DNA from: Erpobdella octoculata | Lineage: Eukaryota; Annelida; Clitellata; Hirudinida; Erpobdellidae | DNA: 64,000 bases | Direction: 5' to 3' | Assembly: GCA_963978895.1 (NCBI GenBank) | Contig: OZ022245.1 | Span: 21,818,968-21,882,967 of the forward strand | Part shown: piece after piece, positions 22,325 to 34,500 of the stretch | Layout: the number at the start of each line of letters is the position of its first letter | Position numbering within the stretch: the first letter of the stretch is position 1 | The notes under the pieces: generated by a model | What the model was told of the DNA's origin: nothing | What the model saw: the letters and a program-made list of their open reading frames with translations, nothing else | Databases searched by the model: none | Position numbers and translations under genes: made by a program

Positions 22325-22860
22325 CCTACTCTGGTTATTTTCTCTGGAATTCTCTTCCTACATCCCTGCTAGAATAAATTTTAAAATATGCCTCTTAATG
22401 TTTAACATATTCACTGGATCTTCTCCCTCCTATCTGTCATCTCTCGTTTCGCCATGCTCGTCGCTCCCTGCAAGGCGGCGTCTTCGTTCTACTAGCAGGG
22501 ACGACTTCGTCTCTGTCCGGTCTCGTTTCCAATTTGGAAACAGAGCTTTTGCCATCTCTGGCCCAACTTACTGAAACAGCTTGCCTGTACATATTCGCCA
22601 ATCTAAAGACGCTACTTAATTTAAAACTAGATTAAAAACTTATCTCTTTAGTAAGTTCTTTGACTAGGAGATATTGCCGAACTGCGCGCTTTTGCGAAAG
22701 ACTTTGTATTGTATTGTATTGTACATCTCTTCCTAACTATAATTCTCTCACTGTTTTCCGTCGTGGACTTAAAACATATCTGTTTAATCAGTTCATGTCC
22801 GAGCGCTATTGAACGCCACGGAAATAGCTCTATACAAATACAATTTGATTGATTGATTGA
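22325..22860 (+). pseudogene. Two further L2/CR1-type 3' fragments
   Basis: 22330-22670 encodes FKICLLMFN, SPSYLSSLVSP, RRRLRSTSRDDF and WNSLPVHIRQS in broken frames, the end of an L2-like ORF2. 22710-22860 is a separate piece (SLTVFRRGLKTYLFNQFM) ending CAATTTGATTGATTGATTGA, the tandem tail typical of such elements. They represent at least two insertions. Confidence 0.65.
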
Positions 22861-23190
22861 ATGAAGTCGGTAAATGTGTTGCTAAGCGCTAAACTCGAGA
22901 ACGGCTAGACAAAATGCTAGACAATTTTTACACAACATGGCACTCATTACGAAAAAGTTTATTTATTTATTTATTTTTAATTGGCTCATTATTTCAATTT
23001 TTATGAGCAAAAACTTTCTAGGCAAAAAGTCCCTACAGTCGCAAAGATGCAACTGCATTTTGATTTGGCGCTAGTAAATCTCTGCCCGCGTAACCGCGCT
23101 TTAATGCCCATTTCTAACACAAATTTCAAAATTTATAAATATATTTAAGCTTATTTAGTTACGCATAAATTATTCTTGTAATTCGTACAG
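22861..23190. other. Probable intron upstream of the first recognised foldback-gene exon
   Basis: AT-rich sequence ending in a good acceptor (TTCTTGTAATTCGTACAG at 23190). An earlier 5' exon of the gene must lie to the left but could not be identified. Confidence 0.4.
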
Positions 23191-24640
23191 AAACAGAAAA
23201 TTGTTTCGGCTCCTGAAATGGTAGCAGCTGCGGAAGAAACGTTCAAGAAATTCCCGAATAAAGACCGCAGAAGCGCTGAGATTTGGGACGAAGTCCTTCG
23301 ATTACTTGGCGTTCCAATCAGCCGTAAGCACTGTAAAAATGCAAGAGTATTTTACGGACGTGCATCAAAGAATTTTCAAGAAAACATTGACGATTGTTCT
23401 CAAAAATCAATCAATTCTGCGTCGGAGGGAGCCATTACCATGACAAGTTTCCTCGCCGAACATCATTCGACTGAGATTTTGCATGAAAGTACACCTGAAA
23501 ATGCTTCTCCTGATGTTTGGAGAAAAACAATCGGCGGGTCATCCTATTTTACACTGAAAAAGGAAGAATGGAACTTTTTAAGGGGTTCTCAACAAGGAGC
23601 CTTTTTCAAAACGAATTGGATGGCCATTTTTCGGCCTTATTTGAAGAATTCGAACCCTTATTGTTGTTTGGCTTGCAAGTGGCACCGGGTGAAAGTGCAA
23701 GATTCCGATAGATTGGGTTTGTTGTTTAATGCCAGGGGAAGATGCACTTTTGAAGAATGTCCCATCACATTTTCCATTAAAATTCCCGATGACGAAACGC
23801 TACAGGGGATTGTTACTTTTCAGGGAGATGGAGATTTCATTGAGTGTAGGCATCGAAAAGGGGAACAACGGTGTCATTTCATTCGGGCTGGTGAGCGAGA
23901 AAAAATTGCCCAGTCGATGGGTAATAACACATTACCCTGAGAAAAAATATAGAAGATCTTCAAAATATGGACAGTGACATATTCAATTCCGGTAATAGAG
24001 ATGGAGCCCCGAATGCCCAGTTCCTGCGAAAAATTTGTAGCCAGTTTCAAAAAACAAAAAGAGGACATGAGCTGGAATTGCAGAGCTTGTTGGTTTTGAA
24101 GGAGAGACAGACTGCTGATGATGACCATGCATGCATCCAACGAGTGTCCGCCATCCCACTCAGCGTAATGCTATGGTCAAAAGCAAGCGTCAAAATGTTC
24201 CACGAGATATGCCGGACCGACATAGTTTATCTAGACGCTACTGGAAGTATCGTAAAAAGACGAGAAGCTCCTTTTTACGTATACGAGCTTGTTGTACGCA
24301 ATCCGGTAGCAGGAGGTCCCCCATTTCCAGTAGCGTCTTATTTAACATGCAGTCATACCACGGCCTCAGTTAAAGGTTTTTTAAATGAGTTCAAGTGTGC
24401 CTATACAAACCGGTATGGATGGAAGAAGGACAAGCGACCGAGGCTCCTGATTTGTGACGGCTCCATTGTGATTTTAAGGGCATTATGCGACTCATTTTGT
24501 GACGCATGCCCCGAAATCATAATGGAGATCTATTACCGAATTGTTACTGGGGTAGCAACCGAGGACGACTTAACGACGCCTGTGATACACAGATACCTGA
24601 GTCATATAATGAAAAATGCGAAAAACTTGTGCAAGAAGAC
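23191..24640 (+). CDS. MULE/NOF-like transposase, N-terminal and DDE region (frameshifted)
   Basis: After an acceptor at 23190 the frame encodes an N-terminal basic region with TFKKFPNKDRRSAEIWDEVL, then a cysteine-containing zinc-binding-like part (CCLACKW, CTFEECP, ECRHRKGEQRC). The frame breaks near 23926 (stop at 23938) and resumes at about 23928 in another frame. The resumed part has IVYLDATGSIV and LLICDGSIVILRAL, the first and second catalytic aspartate contexts of MULE-type transposases, with the usual spacing and a CSHTT stretch between. The exon ends at donor AAGAC|GTTAGT. The overall resemblance is to NOF/FB-type animal transposases, by motif and not by search. The one-base shift makes this copy unlikely to be functional. 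Confidence 0.7.
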
Positions 24641-24708
24641 GTTAGTTATTTTTTTTAATTTTTTATGTTAAACTCTTGTCATAATATAATTTTTCTTTTT
24701 CTTTATAG

Positions 24709-25800
24709 ATTGTCAGGTGACTGGAGAACTGGTATGCGGTATTTTGGTTGCCTTGCAAAGTCATCTTCACTAGTTGATCTTTGTGACTTGCTGGTGACGG
24801 GTGAGGTTGTTTTCAGCAGTCGTTACGTGGGACCGTCTCTCGTTACACATTTAGAAATCCTGCAAAATAAAATAAATTCGGACAACGTGCAGGACACGGA
24901 AGGTGTTATTGACAAAGACTCTGCTGACGATGTTTCAGAAGAAGTATAAATTAGTTTTTGTTTGTTTACTTACAAGCACACCATAAGCTACTAGAAATGG
25001 AAATGAAATATGACAATATTTTTTTAGGTTTTGATTTCGTCTTCGTTCACAAAACACTTTCAGAAAGCTATATCTTTAGCACCTATTGTTCACGCGGGAG
25101 ATTCAATTAACAGTTTCTACAGTGAACATTTCATGAAATTGTTAAAAAAAAGATTTTTTAGCCCATGCTCCTTTGTGGACTGGGATACTACTTGGTATTT
25201 TTTTCTCTTTACATTCGTTTATATGACGAAAAACATCAATAACTTAAACTTTTGAAAACCCATTCAGGAGATCTAGGACGATACCGAAAAGATTCAAGTT
25301 CCACAGCTTATTCCATTTACTCGTCGAGTTTTGCAAAATTGGCTAGCTTAACTAGCCAAAATATAAGCAAAAATAACAGAACTCAGGGTATAATGGAAAA
25401 GAGTCAGTGGGACTTGAAACACCTTCGAGTGAAAAAGCAGGTCATTAGGATAGACGACTTCGTTCTAGCCTACTGTAGCAAGTACAGGGGCCAGTTAAGG
25501 AATTTCGAAAACGTTCGACACGATCCAAAGTTTGTAAGTATATTGGCTTATTAATTTAGTGTATCCTTTGTTAACTTTGCTAAGTTGATTTGCATTTTTT
25601 TGTAGACTACGAAGAAAAAAAGAGGACGTGCCAAATTAAAAAGCAAACCTGAAGAAAAAAAGAATGAAGTGCGTTAACATAGTACTTTTAAATAACAACG
25701 AACTCATACTTAAAAAAACTATTTCAATTTTTGGTAGGACATTGTAGAAGCAGACGGACACCCTGGAGTTAAACGCAAGCCTCGACAAACAGTCAATAAG
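24709..25800 (+). CDS. Middle exons of the foldback gene
   Basis: Exons with consensus splice sites run 24709-24943, 25028-25194, 25268-25533, 25606-25668 and 25738-25800, separated by introns of about 65-90 bases. Their products continue the transposase (GDWRTGMRYFGCLAK, then VHAGDSINSFYSEHF, then KSQWDLKHLRVKKQV) and become basic (KKKRGRAKLK). The last exon ends AATAAG|GCACGT, a weak GC donor, or uses a nearby GT. The function of this part is not recognised. The small regular introns and open exons support one gene. Confidence 0.6.
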
Positions 25801-26027
25801 GCACGTTGTTAAAGTATTTATTATTATCACTACAAATAGCCCGTCAAAAAAAACAGAATTCTTTCAACCTTATTATTTTTTATGGCAGCTATACTTTTTT
25901 TTTATCTTGAGGACTGACCGTGTAAAATAGCGCAATAACTTATATTACACTCCTGCGCGCATTACATATAGCAGCTGCTGACTGCTGACCACTACGGCCG
26001 GCGCGTTATGTGAATTTACCATACACA

Positions 26028-26427
26028 CATAGTACATACATACATACATACATACATACATACATACATACATACATACATACATACATACATACATACA
26101 CACACATACATACATACATACATACATACATACATACATACATACATACATACATACATACATACATACATACATACATACATACATACATACATACATA
26201 CATACATACATACATACATACATACATACATACATACATACATACATACATACATACATACATACATACATACATACATACATACATACATACATACATA
26301 CATACATACATACATACATACATACATACATACATACATACATACATACATACATACATACATACATACATACATACATACATACATACATACATACATA
26401 CATACATACATACATACATACATACAT
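26028..26427. repeat. CATA tetranucleotide array (about 100 units)
   Basis: Nearly pure (CATA)n with one CACACACA interruption at about 26098. It ends directly at the 5' junction of the RLE element on the plus strand. It is the insertion target, with a further short array at the 3' end. Confidence 0.97.
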
Positions 26428-28941
26428 TTTGCTGTGCTTGCCAAGAGGTTGACGAGCTATCTAACACAAAAGGACTACATAGACAAGTCAATTCAGAAAG
26501 GAGGAATCCCTGGTGTTCCTGGTTGCATCGAACATTCTACCATGATCTGGGAGTCTATAAAAAGACCAAAACAGAATCGACTCAGTTTACACGTCGTTTG
26601 GCTTGATCTTGCAAATGCTTATGGAGCGGTTCGTCACCAGCTGATTTGGAGAGCTTTGACGATGCACCATGTTCCAAAGTTCGTTATGGATATTCTACGA
26701 CAGTATTTTCAAGATTTTCACCTGAGATTATCGACAAAGACGTGTTCAACCGATTGGTTTTGTCTTCAGGTCGGTATAGCCATGGGGTGCTCTATTTCTC
26801 CCATATTATTCGTGCTAGCAATGCAACTACTTCTGAATTCAGTTGGTGCAAGGGTAGAAGATGTTTATGTCGGCCGAGGTATTTTCATGCCACCTCTGAG
26901 AGCTTTCATGGACGACACGACAATTAGTTTGAATAAGTGTATTTCAATGAGACGGACACTTGATGTCTTCAGCGATCTACTCAAATGGTGCGGAATGAGT
27001 TTTAAAGCATCTAAATCGAGAAGTCTCTCCCTGCGTCGCGGTAAAATTGATGAATACACCGTTTTCTCTGTTGATGGTAACAAGATTCCAACAGTGAGCG
27101 ACGAACCAGTGAAAAGTCTCGGGAGATGGTATTGTAAATCCCTGAATGACGTTGATCAGGGTGCTTCTATTCTCCGTATGGCAACTGTCTCCATGGAAAG
27201 CATTAATGCTGCTCCGCTTCAGAGCAGGTTCAAAGTGTGGATTTTGCAATTTGTTTTAGTGCCAAGACTGCTTTGGCCTTTGACAGTCTATGAAATTGGT
27301 CTGCAAGTTGTGGAGAAACTAGAAAGAAAGATAGCTCGTTTTACACGTCAATGGTTGGGTCTGCCTCCGGGATTGACGTCTGTGGCTCTCTACGGCAAAA
27401 CAGCCAAGCTGAGACTTCCATTGCGGTCTTTTGTTGAAGATTTCAAGATCAGCAAACTGAGAACTCAGATGATGCTCGATAATTCAACGGATCAGAGAGT
27501 CGCTGAGGTAAAACCAACTCTAATCTCAGGAACCAAATGGAATGCTAGGGTTCCAAATAGAGAATGCCACGGTTTCTCTCCAGTGGACTGAAAGGACCGG
27601 AGCAGTTCAGTTGGGGCGGCATGGTGTTGGATGGAACCACCATCTCTGGTGGTCCAAGGCAAACGCTCAGGAAAGATCAGACTTGATTGTTCAGGACAGA
27701 AAGCAAGCGATAGAAAGCGAGAGAGTTGTGAAGAGCGCACAATTGTCACAGCAAGGCGACTGGACCAGATGGGAGGAGACAGTTCAGCGGTCTCTGTCAT
27801 GGGAAGATATATGGCGCTATGCTCCAGTGCGGCTATCGTTCCTCATTAGATCGATGTATGATCAGCTGCCAACAGCCAGCAATTTAAAGAAATGGAAATT
27901 AATTGAGAACGATGAGTGTCAGCTCTGCGGTCAGTCGCAGTCATTGATTCATATTCTTTCCTCCTGCTCCTATTCCCTTTCTCATGGTAGATACACGTGG
28001 CGCCACAACCTTGTTCTCCAAAAGCTGCTGGGATTTGTAAAAGAGGCCTGCCGAAAAGCCAACTCAATGGAGGTGAAACCTAGGAGGAGGATTTATTTTT
28101 TGAGAGAGGGATTGCCGCAGCTAAATCGCCCAAAAAGAACCCTCACGGAAGGAGAGAATGTTTTCCATGCGGCGAACGACTGGAGGGTCTCTGCCAATCT
28201 GAAAACGGAAAAGTGCTTCCCAGTTTCAATAAAGAAAAGTGGAAAAAGGCCAGACATAGTTGTTTTTTCGAGTCTGGCCAAGACATTTCTTCTCATCGAG
28301 TTGACAGTGCCTTGGGAAAGCAACATGGAGGCCAGTAACATCATGAAATTTGAAAGATACAGAGAATTGATGTTGGATTTGGAAGCAAATGGCTCAAGAG
28401 CTGAGCTTTTTGCTGTTGAAGTCGGAGCACGCGGTTTGGTTGGTAAATCTTTGCTAAAGTTGCTGCGGGCCCTGGGAATGTCTAACAGAGAGCGGACCCG
28501 TGCAATTAAACAGATTTCTGAAGCGGCAGAATCGGCTTCATTCTGGATTTGGTCTCAAAGAGAGAAAAAAGAAGATTTTCCAGATTTAGAAGCCGCTCTC
28601 TCCGCTCCGCAAGAATAGAATTGCATCGTCTTTGTTTACGTGGCGATATTAAGTACCGCTACGAAAGCGAAGCCGTTATGTCGTCGAAGGTTTTCTCACT
28701 TGAATAGTCTGAATTTCTCTAAAGTCGCGAGTTTATTTGCATGACAAATATCTGCCACGATGCAAGGAATGATAGAAATTCGATGTCGGAAAAGAACAAA
28801 AACATTTTCTGCCGGAGGACGTTCGTCCGTCGAACGTGGCTCGCCCCCCTTAGAACGTCAAGAAATTAAAGAGCCGAAACGTTTGCTCGAGGGGGGGTTT
28901 TCTTCTGATGACCTCCACAGAAAAGCTCTTCAGGAGTGAAC
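26428..28941 (+). pseudogene. RLE-type retrotransposon, 5'-truncated copy (subfamily of 47859-51748)
   Basis: The copy starts inside the RT domain immediately after the CATA array and runs to a 3' end ...GGAGTGAAC followed by (CA)n(CATA)n. The first frame (26434-27591) has RT motif A (VVWLDLANAYG), GCSISP and the FMDDT catalytic core. A single extra base near 27548 shifts into the frame 27542-28618. That frame holds the CQLC...H...C knuckle and the RLE endonuclease (RPDIVVF, then IELTVPWE). In this clade the RLE nicks the target and the RT copies the RNA there. The copy is dead because of truncation and frameshift, but is very similar to the full-length copy at 48-51.7 kb. Confidence 0.9.
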
Positions 28942-28977
28942 ACACACACACATACATACATACATACATACATACAT
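28942..28977. repeat. Short CA/CATA array at the 3' junction
   Basis: (CA)5 then about six CATA units directly follow the RLE element's 3' end. This is the downstream half of its target microsatellite. Confidence 0.9.
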
Positions 28978-29015
28978 CGGAAACGATTCTTTAACTAAAC
29001 TTTTTTTATTTTCAG

Positions 29016-29113
29016 AAAAACACCGAACTCGAGAAATGGCATAAAAAAAAACGAAGCAGAAAAAAGGGGCCTATGTTGATCCTCCTTCTAAAAAAGTTGA
29101 TTTATTATCAAAA
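29016..29113 (+). CDS. Small basic exon of the foldback gene
   Basis: Flanked by a strong acceptor (TTTTCAG) and donor (AAAA|GTAAGT). It encodes a lysine/arginine-rich stretch (EKWHKKKRSRKKG), which may be a nuclear localisation or DNA-binding linker between the transposase part and the protease part. Confidence 0.5.
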
Positions 29114-29676
29114 GTAAGTTTTAAGCGTTTTTTTGGGGCACTAACTGAATATTATTCAGCAAGTATGATAAATACTACTTTCATCAACTAATGTAAATAC
29201 TCAATCGTGTTTGAGCTAATAAAAATAATTTGAAATGAATTCGAAAATTCTTGGTAAGAGAGCTCAAGCAGCCGGGTAGGATAAGAATATGCTAATTGTT
29301 CGTCAAGCTGGGACAGACACTCGAGGCTAAAGTTCATACGAGTTCGATCGGATGGACTGAAGGCATTAAAAGATCAAAAAATATTAGCAGAGATATAACT
29401 AAGTAGATATAATTCAAAATGTATGATGAATATTGCTTATATCAACAAATCTAAATACCCAATTGTTAGTGAGCTAGAAAAAACATTCTTTCTATTTGGT
29501 CGAAAAAACGTAGTGGGGCCGTAGTTCCCCTCAACCCCTCCTCTCAGGGGTGCCCATTTGAAAGTCAGAGGGAAATGGCTCCCTAATTGACATCTTTGAA
29601 CGTTTATTATTGTTCAGCAATTATATTACAACTTGTACAATGCGCAATATCCTAACAATATTTTTTACATTGTCAG

Positions 29677-30534
29677 ATTGACCATCAAAGCTGCTCCATT
29701 CCCGAAAAGCCTATTGTAGCCTGTGATTTCCAAGCCATTTTGGTTGGATCTCTCTGGTTCACTTCGGACCACATCAATATGGCTCACTACATTTTAAGCC
29801 GTCAGTACCCAAATGTTAGTGGGTTCATGGATGTGGACTTCCTAAACAATATCGAAGTGACCAGAGTTTCCCAGAGGCCCACCAAACCTTTTGTTCAAAT
29901 TTTAAACCAGGGTGGCAATCACTGGATCACTATAAGCAATAGGTATAAACTTTAATTGTAATCATTTTAACCAAAAAAATTTTTTTGTCACTAAAATTCT
30001 AATTTTTTATTTTAGGCTTTCCGCAAACCCCGGCCATGTTGACGTATATGACTCCATGACGAGAGATTTGTCAAATTCGGATATCCGGAAAATAGCTTTC
30101 GTCAGCAAGTTTTTTAATTCGGGAATGAAGCTGTTTGTGAAAAAACAAAAAGTACAGCAGCAAAGTGGTTGCAACGATTGCGGTCCATTCGCGATTGCTT
30201 TTGCTGCAACGTTAGCTGCTGGAAGAGACCCCGCGTGCTGTTTGTACAATCAAAATTCTTTGCGTTTTCAAATCCAGCAAGCATTCCTGACTGAAAAAAT
30301 TGCCCCTTTCGAAACATCATATTCGTCAACAAAACTTCCCCATCTTCTTCAAGTTTTGATTTATTCTGCACATGCAGGCTTCCGTACGATGAAGATCATA
30401 CAGAGAAAGCGGAAGATATGATTTCTTGCGACATTTGCAAGAAGTGGTTCCACCGCGGATGTGAGACAGTAAAAAACACTGATTTTGATCGGAAAATGTT
30501 TAAATGTTCAACTTGTGTAAATAAAACATTTTAG
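29677..30534 (+). CDS. Ulp1-type cysteine protease (C48) followed by a PHD finger
   Basis: Exons 29677-29942 and 30016-30534 join at AATAG|GTATAA and TTTTAG|GC. The joined frame has the C48 signature: GGNHWITISN (catalytic H), GHVDVYDSM (catalytic D) and QQQSGCNDCGPFAIAF (Q and nucleophile C). After about 60 residues a PHD finger follows, with CTC, then CDIC, H-x2-C and CSTC, up to a stop at 30534. The PHD part is in a different frame (shift near 30355), so this copy has a one-base lesion. C48 proteases cut SUMO-like modifiers and occur in some Mutator-type transposons. PHD fingers read histone tails. The pairing suggests chromatin targeting with desumoylation, which is inference. A poly(A) signal overlaps the end. 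Confidence 0.85.
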
Positions 30535-30619
30535 CACTCTAGCTTGAGTTTGTTACTTGTTTTTTATTATCCCGTTTATCTTAACTTGTGTTAAAACAAA
30601 ACTTTCTACACTTATAATA

Positions 30620-31552
30620 TGACCATAGATGATGTTTAAAAAATAAAAAACTTTTCCAGTAAATCTGAGTTTTTCCTTAAGTCGGCCTGATATTTAAACA
30701 GCTTAAGTATGCCTGCTATTAAAACAACTTGTGTCAAAACGAAATTTTGCACACTTTTAAAATCACTGTAGATGATGATAAAAAGTTTAAATAAAAAATC
30801 TTGTAAATCTCAGTTACCGAGATATCGTCTGTCAAAGTTCAGCGGTGTTTCACTATGGAAACGACCAAACTCGTACTCTCCTGAGTCGGCCAGATATTAA
30901 AACAACTTGCGTCAAAACGAAATTTTGCACACTTATTATAACACTCTAGTTAAATAGTAAAAATTTAAAAATATTTTTCTGTAAATGTTAGTTACCGAGA
31001 TATCGTCTGTCAAAGTTCAGCGGTGTTTCACTGTAGAGACGACCAAACTCGTACATTTTCTCCTGAGTCGGCCAGATATTAAAACAACTTGTGTCAAAAC
31101 GACACTTTGCACACTTATTTTAACACCCTAGTTGAATAGTAAAAATGTAAAAATATTTTTCTGTAAATGTTAGTTACCGAGATATCGTCTGTCAAAGTTC
31201 AGCGGTGTTTCACTGTAGAGACGACCAAACTCGTACATTTTCTCCTGAGTCGGCCAGATATTAAAACAACTTGTGTCAAAACGAAATTTTGCACAAGTAT
31301 AATATCACTATAGATAAATATAAAAAGCTAAATAAAAAATGTCTGTAAATCTTAGTTACCGAGATATCGTCTGTCAAAGTTCAGCGGTGTTTCACTATGG
31401 AACAGAAGCGCTTCCATTATTTGTTTACATTTTATCAAAGTCAATTTTTTCGGTAAATAACACTTGTGTCACAAATCTGTTTACATATTTGATTATATGA
31501 AGTATATTTCTTCTATTACCGAGCGTCTGCTAGCTTCACCCATACATTAAAG
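30620..31552. repeat. Right foldback arm: four ~181-bp units plus unique terminus
   Basis: Inverted units with CAGCGGTGTTTCAC recur near 30839, 31018, 31199 and 31380 (period ~180). A diverged fifth unit lies at 30650-30830, next to the gene's 3' end. Terminal sequence 31400-31552 is an inverted match of 7188-7375. The arm has half the copies of the left arm. Confidence 0.9.
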
Positions 31553-34500
31553 AGATATTTTGTGCTTCACAAAAAGAGTTTTTGACTTAACAAATTAAAT
31601 CAAATTAGAAATTCATTGTTCATATCTCCCCTTCAAAAGTAAGTGGCAAAGCTTTGGTAATTTGTTTTTAGTTTTTAAAATCATGATTTACTGTGTATCT
31701 TTCAATTTGTTTCGTTTGTTGCATTGCACGTGTTTAATTATGTTATATTATTATAAGATTATCATTATGCTCTAACATTTTGTGTTTTACAAAAAGGAGT
31801 TGCAGATTGGAAAAATAAATTTAAATTCATTGTTCATATTTATCCTTCAAGGCTTCTGACTTCAATTGTTCCTTATAGTCTGGTAGATTTAACTTTTGAT
31901 ACGGAAATTTTAATAGACAAGCCAAAAAGTACATTAAACTATAGTATTTATTATAACTAAGAGCTGGAAAGAGATACCAGACACAGATCGGTCCCTAAAA
32001 AAAGTTATTAGCAAAAGAAGTTGCTCAAAACTCGCGAATCTGTTTATTAACGCCAACCAATCAAAAGCCAGCTTTTTCTATTTCTGCGTAAAAAGTGACG
32101 CTTAATTTACAAATTATCTCCACGAAATTTAAACTTTTTACGCTCAAATGCTCATAAAACAGTTTAGTTATTTATTTCTATGTTTTTTTAACGAAATTTT
32201 TATTTTCCGTTTGCTTATGGAGCTGCACGAAGAATGTTGTTGATTATCAAATGCTTAAAGGCTTAAGGCTTAAACAGACTTAAACTGCCTTTAAACTAGT
32301 TTAACTCCTATGTATAAACGATTATGTACACTCAACTAGTCTACGTTTTCGAAATTCTCCAGTATTTAAAAAGCAATGCAACCTGAAAACACAGCCTTAT
32401 TTGAAAATAGCTGAAGGGGTGCCGGTTATGGGAATCGTACCACTTTTTAAAGGAAGACATCTTAAAAACAAGAAATTTATAAAACACTGGTTTTTAGAAC
32501 AACATACATTTTAATTCTAAAAACAAAGTATAAGTTTCAACTTATTAAATAATTATAATAATAACTGTTATCTAGCTTCAAAAATTATTATATTGAGCAC
32601 AATTCAGTCGAGCAGAAGACTCAGATCTTCATCCATGACTTTACTTCTTGTGTCCACCACACATATCAAGAGTGCTGTAGACAGAAGGTTCAGGGTTGCC
32701 AGACTGAGAATGGTTTGCCAGCTGCTGTTACATTGGCTGTGACACTTAAATGCTTCCGAAGAGACCTTCTAAACACTAAACACTGACTAACACCACTTTA
32801 AACATTGTCAAATTTTAATTCAATTCAGAGACAGTTATAACAACACTGACTAACACCACTTTAAACATTTTCAAATTTTAATTCAATTCAGAGACACTGT
32901 TAACAACTTTTGTCGTGCTGGCTGAAGTAAACTGGGAAGTGTAGATTATGAGGATTTTGTAGATAAATAATGCACATCATATCATAGTCAAATTGTTTGC
33001 TGTTTATTACAACACACAAGCAAACAGTTTTGACATTGAGACAATGCTTAGCAATATCCTCATGTGCAGAAGAACTTGTTACAACAATAATAGACGTGTA
33101 ACTGGAGGAAAGATACAAGAGCTATTTTAATAAGTTATTAATAACCATCAAAACCCTGCAGAACAAAGAAGACATTTTCTCAAGAACTTGATAAGTTTCT
33201 ATATATCACTTTAAATAAAAATGTAATAACTGCTCACATTGGCCAACTCTGACATTTACACATATTTTACTATTATAGATATTATTTACAAGACCACTAA
33301 TATAAAGTCAGTTATCTTAAACTTTGTCACAGCAACATTTACAAGCTTATACAAGAACCTTCAAAACTGTGTTAAGAGCATCAAATATTTTGCCAATTTA
33401 AAGAATAAATACATCCAACAACAAAGACTGATTTTGGGCAAGCCTAACTAAAATAGTATCTCATCGATTTTAACAGTTTTTTTCATACAGGCCTTCACAT
33501 ATATTGCCCTTAAACATATCTACTTCAAGATTATCAGTATGAAGAGATTTATTACAAACTTTACCATAGCAATATTTACAGGCAGATACAATGTAGCTCA
33601 TATTTAAAACATGAACAACTTTTAAAAGAGCATGGGCTTTTTTTAAAAATTTCACATTTACCACTTATACAATAATTAGGCTATCTGGGCTATCAGGTGC
33701 TGCCTCTATGTCAGTATTAATGAGACACAACTTAAAATCTATTTTTCCCAGCTCCATCTGTCATTGTCTAAGAAATACTTCAATTTCATTTCCTGAAAAT
33801 GAGTTTTCAAATCATGCATTTTCAGTTGAGGTAGCTTTCCAGGAATAATTTTTGAACTACTTTATATTTGGCTGGAATAATTGTTTATTGTGTGGAAAAC
33901 CTAGATCTTAAATTCTTTTTATTGGAGCTAGATCAGCTAGCTACTAGAACTAAAACTAACACAAGGTTTGGGCTGATTATTTTTCTTTGCTTTGTTATTT
34001 ACTTATGTATACAAACATCATTTATAGAGTTAAACTGTCAATTAAAATTGTATCTCCAATTACAGTTGCAGAATTCAATAGAGAAGTTTTCCCATCTTGT
34101 TTCAATATTTAGATTATTTTAAGTTTGTCTTTAGTAGCAGATTTACACACAACGCACTCCATTGCGATATTAGTTACATTTAGATTAAAAAATGTGCTAA
34201 CTACAATACAAACTTACCATAACCAAACTTAACAGACGTAATAACACGAATAAAAGAAAATAAAAAAAATACCAGAATGACTGACAAAAGACAAGACAAG
34301 ACTGACCGAAGAAAAAACTATGTACTATGCTATACAAACTATACAATTATACAACTATATAAATGAATAGGAAATTAAAAAAAACGCTGCCAAGAATCCA
34401 AAATCGTCCAAATCAAAATCGAAGGCTTAAATAATAAATTAAGATATTGAAGAGAAATCGAATTCAAACGCGATAAAACCGGCAATGCAAAATGAATACA

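Larger units (their letters stand above)
25801..29015 (+). other. Intron of the foldback gene enlarged by a retrotransposon insertion
   Basis: Other introns of this gene that could be measured are about 65-560 bases; this one is about 3.2 kb, of which some 2.9 kb is a CATA array plus an RLE element. The acceptor TTTTTTTATTTTCAG at 29015 is intact and the next exon is open. Insertion into the intron need not destroy the coding sequence. Confidence 0.6.
7188..31552 (+). mobile_element. Giant foldback-like DNA transposon (about 24 kb including nested insertions)
   Basis: The left end starts TAATGTATGGGTGAAGCTAG at 7188. The right end is its inverted copy, ending at about 31552. The arms match over about 190 bp of unique terminal sequence and then run into tandem arrays of a ~181-bp unit, 8 copies on the left and 4 on the right. 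Long inverted ends built from tandem repeats are the known architecture of Foldback (FB) elements; in Drosophila the partner NOF protein belongs to the Mutator superfamily. The internal gene at 23.2-30.5 kb encodes a MULE/NOF-like protein, so ends and gene agree. No clean target-site duplication was seen. Large nested insertions (8815-16891 and 26028-28977) inflate the size. Confidence 0.7.

Noticed and set aside
23729..23977. Overlapping frame as a separate small gene in the foldback element
   Set aside because: It overlaps the transposase exon out of frame and has no start context. It only bridges the frameshift region.
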